Source of the DNA: Variovorax sp. KBW07
GTDB taxonomy: Bacteria; Pseudomonadota; Gammaproteobacteria; Burkholderiales; Burkholderiaceae_C
DNA: 43,166 bases
Reading direction: 5' to 3'
Assembly (NCBI RefSeq): GCF_003852515.1
Contig: NZ_QAJK01000208.1
Span: forward strand, 1 to 43,166
Of this stretch, positions 1 to 9,610 are shown one piece after another. The notes below the pieces were generated by a model. It did not search any database. It worked only from the letters and a program-made list of their open reading frames with translations, and was not told the origin of the DNA. Every line of letters starts with the position of its first letter. The stretch's first letter is position 1. Position numbers and translations under genes: made by a program.

Positions 1-897
1 CGCTCCTGAGGCAAGCAGCTCTGCAAGAACGTCGTCGGTCAACTGACCTAGCTCGACATCGCCAAAGAATCGCAAGCGGATTCTCTCCAGATAGGGGGTG
101 TCTCGCAGCCACGCAGCCCAATCTTCGTGAGTAATGGAGTGCACCTCCAACAGCTTGAACTTCACCAGCACCTTGAAAGCGTGACGAGCATGCTTCACAG
201 GATCACGCTGTAACCCATCGAGACGTCGTCGAGCAACGGCCAAGGCTTTTCCGACATCATCAAAAACAGCGCCGTGCCCCGGGATCACTCGCAAAGGATC
301 CAGCATTTCGATCAGATCGAGAGTTGCCGCTACTTCCCCGAACGATGGCTCGCCAGCTAGCTCAGGAAATGCGATACCAAAGCCGTTCTCCCACAGCGCA
401 TCCGCAGAAATCAGCGTGCGCGATGCCGCATCAAACAGAATGACCGAGTGAGGGTCGTGACCAGGCGCTGCATGCACTTCCCACGGCTGACCGCCAAGCA
501 AGCATTCCGTCCCAGGCTGCAGCAATCCGGTCAACCGAAACCGCGGGCAGCTCTGACCCGTCGCGAGAAAACTCAGTCCCTGCTCATCCCAACGCTCCAC
601 CAGTGCAGCTTCGCCAGGCGGAACGTCCGTTCGAACAGCTAAGTACCGCTGCTGCAGAGCCGCATTTCCCCCGCAGTGGTCGCTGTGAAGATGCGTATTC
701 AGGATGCGATCAAGCGGTCGCGTGCCCAGCACGGACTCGACCAGCGCGACGGTCTGCTCGGCATGCGTGACATACCCGGTGTCGACCACGGCCGTCTCAT
801 CGCCACCAACGAAAAGAACGTTGTTCGAAGACAGCCACCCGCGCTCGAACACAACGACATTCGCCGGCAGCCCGGCGCTCGCCGAGGCGTGGCTCAT
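1..897 (-). CDS. MBL-fold metallo-hydrolase, C-terminus cut by window edge
   Basis: Translating the minus strand from the ATG at 897 gives 299 open codons that run off position 1, so the C-terminus is missing. Residues 68-74 read THLHSDH, the zinc-binding HxHxDH motif of the metallo-beta-lactamase fold, and a later APGHDPHS and VIPGHG supply the usual downstream histidines. The family hydrolyses thioesters, esters or lactones; the substrate here cannot be read. The start codon directly abuts the stop of the acyl-CoA ligase (TGA then ATG, no gap), so the two are probably co-translated. I see no Shine-Dalgarno sequence of its own, which supports coupling. Third-position GC looks somewhat lower than in the neighbours. 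Confidence 0.85.
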   Translation of the reverse strand, partial: MSHASASAGLPANVVVFERGWLSSNNVLFVGGDETAVVDTGYVTHAEQTVALVESVLGTRPLDRILNTHLHSDHCGGNAALQQRYLAVRTDVPPGEAALVERWDEQGLSFLATGQSCPRFRLTGLLQPGTECLLGGQPWEVHAAPGHDPHSVILFDAASRTLISADALWENGFGIAFPELAGEPSFGEVAATLDLIEMLDPLRVIPGHGAVFDDVGKALAVARRRLDGLQRDPVKHARHAFKVLVKFKLLEVHSITHEDWAAWLRDTPYLERIRLRFFGDVELGQLTDDVLAELLASGA

Positions 898-2592
898 TCA
901 GGCGCCGCTCGCGCTGGAGCGAAGCTCGCGTCGAAGGATCTTCCCGACGTTGGTCTTCGGCAGCGAATCCCGAAACTCGATGTGCTTCGGCCGCTTGTAG
1001 CCGGTCAGCTGGGCGTTGCAGTACTGGAGCACGGCCTCTTCGGTCAGCGCCGGGTCTTTGCGAACGACGAACACCTTGATGGCTTCACCCTGCTTCTCAT
1101 CCGCCACACCGATGGCCGCGCATTCGACGACACCCGGGCACAGCGAAATCACGTTCTCCAGCTCGTTCGGAAACACGTTGAAGCCGCTCACCAGAATCAT
1201 GTCCTTCTTGCGATCGACGATGCGGCTGTAGCCGTCTTCCTGCATCACGGCGATGTCGCCGGTGCGCATGAAGCCATCGGGAGTGAACGCAGCAGCGGTC
1301 TCGGCTGGCTGGTTGTAGTAGCCCGTCATCACGTTCGGGCCCTTGATGCAGAGCTCGCCGCGTTCACCGACAGGCATCGAGTTTCCGTCGTCGTCCTTGA
1401 TCGCGATCTCGATGCTCGGCAGCGGCAATCCGATGGTGCCGGTGAACTCGGTATTCGACACAGGATTGTTGGTTCCGATGGCGCAGGTTTCGCTCATGCC
1501 CCAGCCTTCGATCATCGGGCAGCCGGTGGCCTCGAACCATCGGCGCGCCGTGCCTTCCGACGCGGCCATGCCGCCGGCCTGCGAAACGAAAAGCGTCGAG
1601 AAATCGATCGACTTGAAATCAGGGTGCATCAGCAGCGCGTTGAACAAGGTGTTCACTGCCGGCAGCATGTGGAAGGGCCGCTTCTTCAGCACTGCGATGA
1701 ACTTGTTGAAGTCCCGCGGGTTCGGAATCAGCGTCATGTGCGAGCCCTGGCGGATCACCAACAGGCACAGCGTGAGCGCGAAGATGTGATACAGCGGCAA
1801 GGCCGCGATGCTGTTGACTTTCGCCAGATCCCCGGCACGCGCCAGTGCTGGTGTGAACCAGGCCTCGGCCTGCAGGGTCGCCGCCACGATGTTGCGATGG
1901 GTCAGCACGGCGCCTTTCGACAGCCCGGTCGTGCCGCCGGTGTACTGCAGGAACGCGACCGAATCGAGCGTGCTCTGGTCTGGCCTCAGCGTGCGCCCGC
2001 GTCCTTCGGCAATGGCTTCGGTGAACGGCGTCACCGTGCGGCCATCGGTCAGCGGCAGCTTGTACGGGGGCACGATCTTCGCCAGGTGACGCACGGCCAG
2101 CGTGATCCACGCGCCATACAGCCCACCCAGCAGATCGCCCATCGAGGTCATGACCACGTGCTTCACCGGCGTGCGTTCGATGACCTTCTCTAGCGTTGCC
2201 GCGAAGTTTTCAAGAATGACGATGGCCGTTGCGCCCGAGTCCTTCAGCTGATGCTCCAGCTCGCGCGCCGTGTACAGCGGATTGACGTTGACGCAGGTGT
2301 AGCCCGCGCGAAGCACGCCGCACATGGTGACCGCGAACTGCGGAATGTTCGGCAGCATGATCGCCACGCGCGCGCCCGGCTCGAGTCCGCGCGACTGCAG
2401 CCAGGCACCCATGGCCTTCGACAGCTCGTCGAGCTCGCCGTAAGACATCCAGCGCTCCATGCATACAGAGAAGGGCCGGTCCTTGTAGCGACCGAAGGCC
2501 TCCTCGAACATATGGGGCAAAGACCGGTACTGCTCGGGATGAATCTCGTGCGGTACGCCAGCCGGGTAGTTTTGTCGCGCGGATGTTGGCAT
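898..2592 (-). CDS. fadD: long-chain-fatty-acid--CoA ligase (AMP-binding, FadD-like)
   Basis: This 564-residue ANL-superfamily enzyme would activate a fatty or aryl acid with ATP and CoA to an acyl-CoA in the cytoplasm. The AMP-binding P-loop YTGGTTGLSKG is at about 217-227, the GWGMSE adenine motif follows, and the FACS region (DGFMRTGD, then DRKKDMILVSGFNVFPNE) is near the C-terminus. The catalytic lysine lies in PKTNVGK, about residue 551. The length fits bacterial FadD. The ATG at 2592 has an AAGGAG sequence about 7 nt upstream, which fixes the start. It lies 128 bp downstream of phhA on the same strand and abuts an MBL hydrolase. The acyl specificity is not determined; the position beside aromatic catabolism genes leaves a phenylacyl substrate open. 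Confidence 0.88.
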   Translation of the reverse strand: MPTSARQNYPAGVPHEIHPEQYRSLPHMFEEAFGRYKDRPFSVCMERWMSYGELDELSKAMGAWLQSRGLEPGARVAIMLPNIPQFAVTMCGVLRAGYTCVNVNPLYTARELEHQLKDSGATAIVILENFAATLEKVIERTPVKHVVMTSMGDLLGGLYGAWITLAVRHLAKIVPPYKLPLTDGRTVTPFTEAIAEGRGRTLRPDQSTLDSVAFLQYTGGTTGLSKGAVLTHRNIVAATLQAEAWFTPALARAGDLAKVNSIAALPLYHIFALTLCLLVIRQGSHMTLIPNPRDFNKFIAVLKKRPFHMLPAVNTLFNALLMHPDFKSIDFSTLFVSQAGGMAASEGTARRWFEATGCPMIEGWGMSETCAIGTNNPVSNTEFTGTIGLPLPSIEIAIKDDDGNSMPVGERGELCIKGPNVMTGYYNQPAETAAAFTPDGFMRTGDIAVMQEDGYSRIVDRKKDMILVSGFNVFPNELENVISLCPGVVECAAIGVADEKQGEAIKVFVVRKDPALTEEAVLQYCNAQLTGYKRPKHIEFRDSLPKTNVGKILRRELRSSASGA

Positions 2593-2720
2593 GCAAGCTC
2601 CTTTGGCGCGGATTGTGGGAGGCAGAGTGCCTCCGCCGCCAGCGGGCTTGTCCTAGGGGGCGGTCGTGCGCTGTCGCACGCGCGATAGCCGCGCGGCCAT
2701 CGGCGGGGCGGGCAAAAGGC

Positions 2721-3602
2721 TCAGGCCTTGCCGGTCTCGCCCGCGAGCAGCACCCCGGCCTCGATGTCGTTCGCCACTTTCAGCGACTCGTACAGCGGGG
2801 TGAAGTCGGGCGCGGTGAGTTCGAAGAGCTGCGCAAAGCTCTCGATCACGAAGTAGTTGCTCTGGTAGGTGTCGATCTTGTAGCGCGTGCGCATGGCGCG
2901 CAGCAGGTCAAGCGGCAGCCGGCGCGGCTCGTCGCTGAGCACCGCGTGCTTGAGCTCGCCCACCGAGCTGAGAATGCCGGCGCCATAGGCGCGCAGGCCA
3001 TCCGGCTGGCGAATCAACCCGAATTCCACCGTGTACCAATACAGGCGCGACAGTTTTTCGCCGGCGCCCAGCTCATGCGCCTTGATGCCGCCCGCGCCAT
3101 AGCGCTGCACATAGTCGGCGAAGGTCGGGTCGAACAGCATCGGCACGTGGCCGAACAGGTCGTGGAACACGTCCGGCTCGACGATGTAGTCGAACTCTTC
3201 CGGCTTGCGGATCCAGTCCGTCACCGGAAACTTGCGGTTGGCCAGCAGCGTAAAAAAGGGCAGTTCAGGAATGAGCCCCGGCACCGCCACGATCTCCCAG
3301 CCCGTCGCACGATGCAGCCGGTCATTGATCTCGTCGAAGCGCGGAATGCGGTCTTTCACCCCCAGCGACGGCAGCGCCTTGATGAAGGCGTCGCAGGCCA
3401 GCCCCGGCAACTGCGCGGCCTGGCGTTCATAGAGGCGCTTGTAGGTGTCGTGGTCGGCCGCCGTGTAGCTGGCCCAGTCCTGCGGGCAGGTGTAGTCGCC
3501 CAGCACCGTGCCGCCGCGCGAGTAGTCGCCGCGGGGCGGGCGGTCCGAGGCGCCGTACACGGCGGGGGTGACGGCAGGAGCGGCAACAGCGGGGGTGTCC
3601 AT
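2721..3602 (-). CDS. phhA: phenylalanine 4-monooxygenase
   Basis: Phenylalanine hydroxylase converts L-Phe to L-Tyr with O2 and a tetrahydropterin. The 293-residue protein matches the monomeric bacterial type, with a catalytic domain and no ACT regulatory domain. The non-haem iron ligands are visible: H147 and H152 in FHDLFGH and E193 in YWYTVEFGL. It begins 15 bp after the PheC-like gene, which itself follows hppD by 29 bp, so the three probably form one transcript. The start ATG at 3602 has only a weak purine-rich sequence (GAGAGA) upstream. No pterin-recycling phhB is visible in the window. Confidence 0.95.
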   Translation of the reverse strand: MDTPAVAAPAVTPAVYGASDRPPRGDYSRGGTVLGDYTCPQDWASYTAADHDTYKRLYERQAAQLPGLACDAFIKALPSLGVKDRIPRFDEINDRLHRATGWEIVAVPGLIPELPFFTLLANRKFPVTDWIRKPEEFDYIVEPDVFHDLFGHVPMLFDPTFADYVQRYGAGGIKAHELGAGEKLSRLYWYTVEFGLIRQPDGLRAYGAGILSSVGELKHAVLSDEPRRLPLDLLRAMRTRYKIDTYQSNYFVIESFAQLFELTAPDFTPLYESLKVANDIEAGVLLAGETGKA

Positions 3603-3617
3603 GGGGTATCTCTCGGG

Positions 3618-4427
3618 TTATTTGAGCCAGCGGTCCATCACGCGCTGGAAGTCGCCGCCGGCCTGCTGCAGGTGCAGCCATTGGTCGACATACGACTTGA
3701 AGGCCACGTCGTCGCGCGGCAGCATCCAGGCCATTTCGCCGTACTGCAACGGCTTGTCGGGGTTGACGGCGCACAGGCCCGGCTTGAGCTTCTGCTGCGT
3801 GATGGCCTCGGCCGCTTCGGTCACGAACACGTCGGCGCGATTGGCAAGGATCTCATCGAAGATCGTCACGTTCTCGCCGTGCAGCGTGAGCTTGGCCTGT
3901 TTGAAATTGGTGCGCGCAAAGCGCTCGTTGCTGCCGCCCGGATTGAAGATCACGCGGGTCGACGGCTTGTCGATGGCTGCAACGCTCTGGTACTTGGCCA
4001 CGTCGGCGCAGCGCGCAATAGGCGTCTTGCCGTTGACCATGTAGGGCGCGCTGAAGAAGGCGCGCTTTTGCCGGTCGGTGGTGACCGACACGCCGCCCAC
4101 GGCAATGTCGCATTTGCGGGCGGCCAGGTCGGGCAGCAGGTTGGCCCAGGTGGTCTTGACCCATTCAGGCTTCGCGCCAAGGCTGGCGCTGAAGCTCGTC
4201 ATGAGGTCGACATCGATGCCTTCGAAGGAGGCGTCGGTTTTCTGGAAGCTGAAGGGCTTGTAGTCGCCCGGGGTGCAGATGCGCAGCACCGCGGCCTTCT
4301 GCACCGAATCCAGGTGCGAGCCACCCACCGCCGCCGCTGCCGGCGTCGATGGTGGCATGGCGCAACCCGCAAGAACGGCGGCAGCCGCCGCGATGAAGGT
4401 CAGTCCGATCGAAGACGTGCTGCGCAT
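3618..4427 (-). CDS. PheC-like periplasmic lipoprotein (cyclohexadienyl dehydratase / amino-acid-binding fold)
   Basis: This 269-residue protein begins with a signal peptide ending in the lipobox LAGC (C22), so it should be an outer- or inner-membrane lipoprotein facing the periplasm. The fold is that of a type II solute-binding protein. Several segments match my recollection of Pseudomonas PheC, a secreted cyclohexadienyl/arogenate dehydratase that evolved from such proteins: GDYKPFSF, GVSVTTDRQKRAFFS, NPGGSNERFAR, ENVTIF, LCAVNP, LPRDD and YVDQWLH. A glutamate aligned with the PheC general acid is present (E207 in TEAAEAI). The ATG at 4427 has AGGAG upstream. Sitting between hppD and phhA, it could make phenylpyruvate or phenylalanine, or simply bind an amino acid without an ABC permease. 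No permease gene is adjacent. Confidence 0.75.
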   Translation of the reverse strand: MRSTSSIGLTFIAAAAAVLAGCAMPPSTPAAAAVGGSHLDSVQKAAVLRICTPGDYKPFSFQKTDASFEGIDVDLMTSFSASLGAKPEWVKTTWANLLPDLAARKCDIAVGGVSVTTDRQKRAFFSAPYMVNGKTPIARCADVAKYQSVAAIDKPSTRVIFNPGGSNERFARTNFKQAKLTLHGENVTIFDEILANRADVFVTEAAEAITQQKLKPGLCAVNPDKPLQYGEMAWMLPRDDVAFKSYVDQWLHLQQAGGDFQRVMDRWLK

Positions 4428-4456
4428 GCCGGGCTCCTGGAGCAGTGAAGAGGCCC

Positions 4457-5584
<1,128 letters not shown>

Positions 5585-5655
5585 GTGCGGTCTCCGAAAG
5601 GGTGGGGAATATCGATGAATAGGGCGCGAAATCGGCCGGTGCTGAACTGTAGGGT

Positions 5656-5681
5656 GAACGCTTCTCAAGTTTTCAGCGTTC
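5656..5681. promoter_or_regulatory. inverted repeat between hppD and the Lrp-type gene, candidate operator
   Basis: GAACGCT (5656-5662) and AGCGTTC (5675-5681) form a perfect 7-bp inverted repeat with a 12-bp AT-richer spacer. The half-site centres lie 19 bp apart, about two helical turns. It sits midway in the 146-bp divergent region, so a dimer bound here could act on both promoters. The Lrp-type protein encoded next door is the obvious candidate ligand, by position only. Confidence 0.45.
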
Positions 5682-5705
5682 CCGGGCGCTGAAGGTGGCC
5701 TTCAC

Positions 5706-5718
5706 GCAGTAAAACTGC
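5706..5718. promoter_or_regulatory. short inverted repeat just upstream of the Lrp-type start
   Basis: GCAGT-AAA-ACTGC is a perfect 5-bp inverted repeat with a 3-bp spacer, ending 12 bp before the ATG at 5731. At this place it could be an autoregulatory site or a small hairpin in the leader. The stem is short, so chance is possible. Confidence 0.3.
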
Positions 5719-5730
5719 AAAAATAGAGAA

Positions 5731-6204
5731 ATGGAAGCACTGGACAAGATTGATAGACTCATTCTGCGCACGCTGCAAGCAGATGGGCGCGCCACTTACG
5801 ATCAGTTGGCGGAGCAGGTCAGCCTGTCGCCCAGTGCCGTGCTGCGGCGGGTCAAGCGGCTAGAAGAAAGCCGCGTCATCGACCGCTACGTCGCCCTTGT
5901 CCAGCCGGAAGCCATCGGCCTGGGACTGACCGCGTACCTCAACGTGCGGCTCGAAAAGCACACCGAGAGCCACAAGCGCAACCCCATGGACCTGTTCCGC
6001 GCCAGCGTGCAGACATGGCCCGAGGTGGTCGAATGCGCCGCGCTCACCGGCGACATGGACTACCTGCTGCGCGTCGTGGTGGCCGACATGGCGCACTACA
6101 GCCGCTTCATCATGGACACCCTGCTCAAGCACCCCAGCGTGGAAGACTGCAAGACCAGCTTCGTGCTGGACCGTGTCAAGGCCACAACAGCTGTGCCTGT
6201 TTAG
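5731..6204 (+). CDS. Lrp/AsnC family transcriptional regulator
   Basis: The 157-residue protein has the N-terminal winged helix of the Lrp/AsnC family (about 1-60, with SLSPSAVLRRVKRLEESRVI as the recognition region) and a C-terminal RAM ligand-binding domain holding the family TGDMDYLLRVVV segment at about 108-119. Such proteins bind amino acids or aromatic keto acids and form octamers. The gene is transcribed divergently from hppD with two inverted repeats between them, so it most likely senses tyrosine, phenylalanine or a keto acid and controls the hppD cluster. That role is inferred from position. The Shine-Dalgarno match (AGAGAA) is weak. Confidence 0.9.
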   Translation: MEALDKIDRLILRTLQADGRATYDQLAEQVSLSPSAVLRRVKRLEESRVIDRYVALVQPEAIGLGLTAYLNVRLEKHTESHKRNPMDLFRASVQTWPEVVECAALTGDMDYLLRVVVADMAHYSRFIMDTLLKHPSVEDCKTSFVLDRVKATTAVPV

Positions 6205-6287
6205 CCACAAACTGGTTGCGCGGGCGCCACGGGCTCTGGTATTGGGTCACGAATGTGTCTTGGAAGTACCCCTGCAGGCTTGTTGAT

Positions 6288-6303
6288 TAAGGGAAAACCC
6301 TTA
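6288..6303. promoter_or_regulatory. perfect inverted repeat upstream of the GNAT gene
   Basis: TAAGGG-AAAA-CCCTTA is a perfect 6-bp inverted repeat with an A4 spacer, 10 bp before the ATG at 6314. It occupies the place of a core promoter or leader. An operator or a small hairpin over the translation start are both possible. It lacks a following T-run and so does not look like a terminator. Confidence 0.4.
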
Positions 6304-6313
6304 CATTTGAGCC

Positions 6314-7042
6314 ATGCTTACCGCCAAGACCCTTCTCAAAGCGTCTCTCGGCCTTGGCTCTTTCCTGAAAGCGCCGATGGTTGAGACCCAGCCACGCGCC
6401 ACACCCGCGCCCCAGCCCGTCATGGTGCCGATCCGCTCGATCGGTCCCCGTGAACGCGAGCGCATTGCGCGCCACCTGCTCGAACTCTCCCCGCACGACC
6501 GCTATCTGCGTTTCGGCTATGCGGCGGCCGACGAGCAGGTCCAGCGCTACGTCGATGGCCTCGACTTCGACCGCGATGAACTGTTCGGCATCTACAACCG
6601 CCGCCTCGACCTGATCGCGATGGCCCACCTGGCCTTCGCGCCCGGCGACCAGCACAGCGACTGCGCCGAATTCGGCGTTTCGGTCTCCGCGCACGCCCGT
6701 GGCCGCGGCTACGGCGCCCGCCTGTTCGAGCGCGCCGTGGTCGTCGCCCGCAACGAAGGCGTGGGCATGCTCTTCATCCATGCGCTGAGCGAAAACGCCG
6801 CCATGCTCAAGATCGCCCGCAACGCCGGCGCCACCGTGGTGCGCAGCGGCTCGGAAGCCGAAGCCCATCTGCAACTGCCCAGCGCCACCTTCGACAGCCG
6901 CATGAGCGAGATCGCCCTGGAGCACTACGCCGCGGTCGACTTCCACCTGAAGAGCCGCGCCAAGCAGTTCTGGGCCTTCCTGGCCAGCGTGCAGGAAGTG
7001 CGCAGCGGCATGCGGGAAGCCCGCAACAAATCAGCTCCTTGA
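6314..7042 (+). CDS. GNAT family N-acetyltransferase
   Basis: The 242-residue protein carries a GNAT fold in its middle. The acetyl-CoA pyrophosphate-binding motif A is VSAHARGRGYGARLFERAV (about 125-143), followed by HALSENAAMLKIARNAGA, typical of motif B. The first 35 residues are a low-complexity leader and the last 40 are helical. The acceptor is unknown. It stands alone, between the Lrp gene and corC, with a perfect inverted repeat just upstream. The start is set by the ATG at 6314; a Shine-Dalgarno sequence is not obvious, so the ATG at 6380 (before VETQPRATP) is a possible alternative. Confidence 0.85.
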   Translation: MLTAKTLLKASLGLGSFLKAPMVETQPRATPAPQPVMVPIRSIGPRERERIARHLLELSPHDRYLRFGYAAADEQVQRYVDGLDFDRDELFGIYNRRLDLIAMAHLAFAPGDQHSDCAEFGVSVSAHARGRGYGARLFERAVVVARNEGVGMLFIHALSENAAMLKIARNAGATVVRSGSEAEAHLQLPSATFDSRMSEIALEHYAAVDFHLKSRAKQFWAFLASVQEVRSGMREARNKSAP

Positions 7043-7130
7043 GAGGCCGGATGGCCTATGCCGGCCGCGTGGTGGAGCCTGTCACACGCAATCCGTTATC
7101 CTTGTCTCTCTTCAACTACGCCCTCCCGCA

Positions 7131-8009
7131 GTGGCCGACCCTCACCCTGAACGCGCACCCGTAGAACGGGAAGACAAGCGCGGCTTTCTCCAGAAGCTAG
7201 CCGAATTCATCCACCCCGGTCCCGACTCGCGCGACGAGCTGATCGAAACCCTGGCGGACGCCGAGGACAACGAGGTGATCGGCGCCGAGTCGCGCGTGAT
7301 GCTCGAAGGCGTGCTGCGCATGGCCGACATGACCGCCGGCGACGTCATGGTCGCGGCGCCGCGCATGGACGTCATCAACATCGACGCCCCCTTCGATGCG
7401 CTGCTTCACCTCATCATCGACACGGCGCACTCGCGCTTTCCGGTGTACGAGGGCGAAAAAGAAAACATCATCGGCATCCTGCTCGCGAAGGACCTGCTCA
7501 AGCTGCAGCGCGCGCCGGGCCTGAATATCCGTGCACTGTTGCGGCCCGCCACCTTCGTGCCGGAGAGCAAGGGCCTGAATGACCTGCTGCGCGAATTCCG
7601 CGGCAACCGCAACCACCTGGCCATCGTCATCGACGAGTTCGGCCGCGTGGCCGGCCTCATCACCATCGAGGACGTGCTCGAGCAGATCGTCGGCGAGATC
7701 GAAGACGAATTCGACATTGCCGAAGACGAGGGCGACATCTTCGGCCTGGCCGACCATACCTACCGCGTCTCGGGCGACACCCCCATCGAGCGCGTGGCCG
7801 AGGCCTTCGGCATCACCTTCGACGAAGAGCAGCTCAGCGAAGACTTCGACACCATCGGTGGCCTGATCGCCCACGAAATGGGCCACGTGCCCAAGCGCGG
7901 CGAGCACCATGCCATGGGTGGCTTCGACTTTGTGGTGCTGCACACCAAGGGCGGCGCGGTGCGCTGGTTCAAGGTGTCGCCGGCCCGCGGCGGCGACGCG
8001 GCCGATTGA
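7131..8009 (+). CDS. corC: CorC/HlyC-type transporter-associated protein with tandem CBS domains
   Basis: The 292-residue protein has a short acidic N-terminus, two CBS domains (about 70-195, containing DVMVAAPRMDVI, SRFPVYEG and FRGNRNHLAIVIDEFGRVAG) and a C-terminal CorC_HlyC domain (about 205-285). In enterobacteria the homologue YbeX/CorC is linked to magnesium and cobalt efflux and to ribosome maturation. No transmembrane segment is present, so it is cytoplasmic. The start is GTG at 7131, chosen because family-like sequence begins there; no good Shine-Dalgarno sequence is seen. Its TGA overlaps the ATG of lnt by one base, the conserved corC-lnt arrangement. Confidence 0.9.
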   Translation: MADPHPERAPVEREDKRGFLQKLAEFIHPGPDSRDELIETLADAEDNEVIGAESRVMLEGVLRMADMTAGDVMVAAPRMDVINIDAPFDALLHLIIDTAHSRFPVYEGEKENIIGILLAKDLLKLQRAPGLNIRALLRPATFVPESKGLNDLLREFRGNRNHLAIVIDEFGRVAGLITIEDVLEQIVGEIEDEFDIAEDEGDIFGLADHTYRVSGDTPIERVAEAFGITFDEEQLSEDFDTIGGLIAHEMGHVPKRGEHHAMGGFDFVVLHTKGGAVRWFKVSPARGGDAAD

Positions 8010-9604
8010 TGCCGCTGCCCGCAGCGGCGAAGGCGCGCGTTTCGCCTTTCTCTTCCGCCAACCTGTTCCGCCTGCTGGGCTTCGGCATCGCCGGCCTGGC
8101 GCAGGCAGTCTCCATGGCTTCGCCCGCAAGCGGCAAGCCCCTGTGGTGGCTGCAGTTGCTGTCGCTGGGCGCGTTCGTCTGGCTGCTCGACAGCCTGCGC
8201 GGCCAGGGTGCGGGCTGGCGTCGCGCCGGGCTGCATGGCTGGCTCTTCTCGACCGCCTGGCTCACCGGCAGCTTCTGGTGGCTCTTCATCTCGATGCACA
8301 CCTACGGCGGGTTGCCTGCGCCACTGGCGGCCATCGCCGTGCTGGCGCTGGCCGCAGCGCTGGGGCTCTACTACGCCGTTGCGGCTGCGTGGTTCGTCGT
8401 GCGCGGCCCGCAAGGGCGGGTGACGGGCGCGCTCGTCTTCACGGCGCTCTGGACCCTGGCCGAACTCGTGCGGGGCAGCTGGTTCACGGGCTTCCCATGG
8501 GGCGCCGGCGGCTACGCGCATGTCGAGGGGCCACTGGCCGCGCTGGCCCCGTGGGTCGGTGTCTACGGCATCGGCGCCGCGGCCGCGCTGGTCGTGGCGC
8601 TGGTTGCGCTGCACCGGCCGGTCCGTCGCATCGAGATCGCACCGGCACTGGTATTGATCGCGCTGGTGCTCGGCGTACCGCACCTGGTCGCGCCGCTCGG
8701 CGCCGACGTGCAGGGGGCCAAGGGTTCGAGCGGCAACCTGCAGGTCGCGCTCCTGCAGGGCAACATCCCGCAAGACGAAAAGTTCATTCCCGGCGGCGGC
8801 ATCGAGACCGCGCTGCGCTGGTACGGCGAACAACTGCGCGATGCCAGGGCATCGCTCGTGGTGACGCCTGAAACGGCCTTGCCGCTGCTGCCGATCCAGC
8901 TGCCGGCCGGTTACCTCGAAGCCATCCAGGCGCGCTACAGCCAGGGCACGCAGGCCGCCATCGTCGGCTTGCCCATGACCGGATCCGGCGGGCGGGGCAC
9001 GTACAGCAACTCAGTACTCGGCTTCCAGCCTGGCGCCGCGCAGGCCTACCAGTACAGCAAGCACCATCTGGTGCCTTTCGGCGAATTCATTCCCACCGGC
9101 TTTCGCTGGTTCATCCAGATGATGAACATCCCGCTCGGCGATTTCGAGCGTGGTGGGCTCGCCCAGGCTCCCTTCATCTGGCAAGGCCAGCGCATCGCGC
9201 CGAACATCTGCTACGAAGACTTGTTCGGCGACGAGATCGGCGCGAACTTCCGTGACGAAGCCACCGCGCCGACCATCCTGCTGAACGTGAGCAACATCGC
9301 GTGGTTCGGCGATTCGGTGGCCATCGACGAGCACCTGTCGATCTCGCGCATGCGCGCACTCGAATTCGCGCGGCCGATGGTGCGCTCCACCAACACCGGC
9401 GCCACGGTCGTCATCGACGCCGAAGGTCGCGTGACGCACGAGTTGCCACGGCTCACGCGCGGCGTGCTCGAAGCATCGGTCGAAGGCCGGCGCGGGCTCA
9501 CGCCCTATGCGCGCTGGGTGGCACCGTTCGGCCTGTGGCCACTGTGGATACTGGCGCTGGCCATCGTGGCCGCCGCATTCCTGCTGCGCCGCCGCCAGCG
9601 CTGA
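8009..9604 (+). CDS. lnt: apolipoprotein N-acyltransferase
   Basis: Lnt adds the third acyl chain to the N-terminal cysteine of lipoproteins in the inner membrane. The 531-residue protein has several N-terminal membrane helices (about 20-230) and a periplasmic nitrilase-like domain with the catalytic triad E288 (VVTPETALP), K351 (YSKHHLVPFGE) and C401 (APNICYED). A last membrane helix precedes the RRRQR tail. I start at the ATG at 8009, which overlaps the corC stop (TGATG); the in-frame TTG at 8006 would add one residue and is less likely. Two lipoproteins in this window (3618-4427 and 13289-14419) would be substrates. A terminator-like hairpin follows. Confidence 0.95.
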   Translation: MPLPAAAKARVSPFSSANLFRLLGFGIAGLAQAVSMASPASGKPLWWLQLLSLGAFVWLLDSLRGQGAGWRRAGLHGWLFSTAWLTGSFWWLFISMHTYGGLPAPLAAIAVLALAAALGLYYAVAAAWFVVRGPQGRVTGALVFTALWTLAELVRGSWFTGFPWGAGGYAHVEGPLAALAPWVGVYGIGAAAALVVALVALHRPVRRIEIAPALVLIALVLGVPHLVAPLGADVQGAKGSSGNLQVALLQGNIPQDEKFIPGGGIETALRWYGEQLRDARASLVVTPETALPLLPIQLPAGYLEAIQARYSQGTQAAIVGLPMTGSGGRGTYSNSVLGFQPGAAQAYQYSKHHLVPFGEFIPTGFRWFIQMMNIPLGDFERGGLAQAPFIWQGQRIAPNICYEDLFGDEIGANFRDEATAPTILLNVSNIAWFGDSVAIDEHLSISRMRALEFARPMVRSTNTGATVVIDAEGRVTHELPRLTRGVLEASVEGRRGLTPYARWVAPFGLWPLWILALAIVAAAFLLRRRQR

Positions 9605-9610
9605 CGCCAG

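Noticed and set aside
676-2193. A long plus-strand frame opposite the acyl-CoA ligase
   Set aside because: Composition typical of an antisense frame, and the minus strand encodes a complete ligase with all motifs.
7045-7066. GGCCGG...CCGGCC stem after the GNAT gene
   Set aside because: Six bp with a 10-base loop and no T-run; not enough for a terminator call.
8006-8008. TTG at 8006 as lnt start
   Set aside because: It gives one extra residue only; the ATG at 8009 overlapping the corC stop is the conserved coupling.
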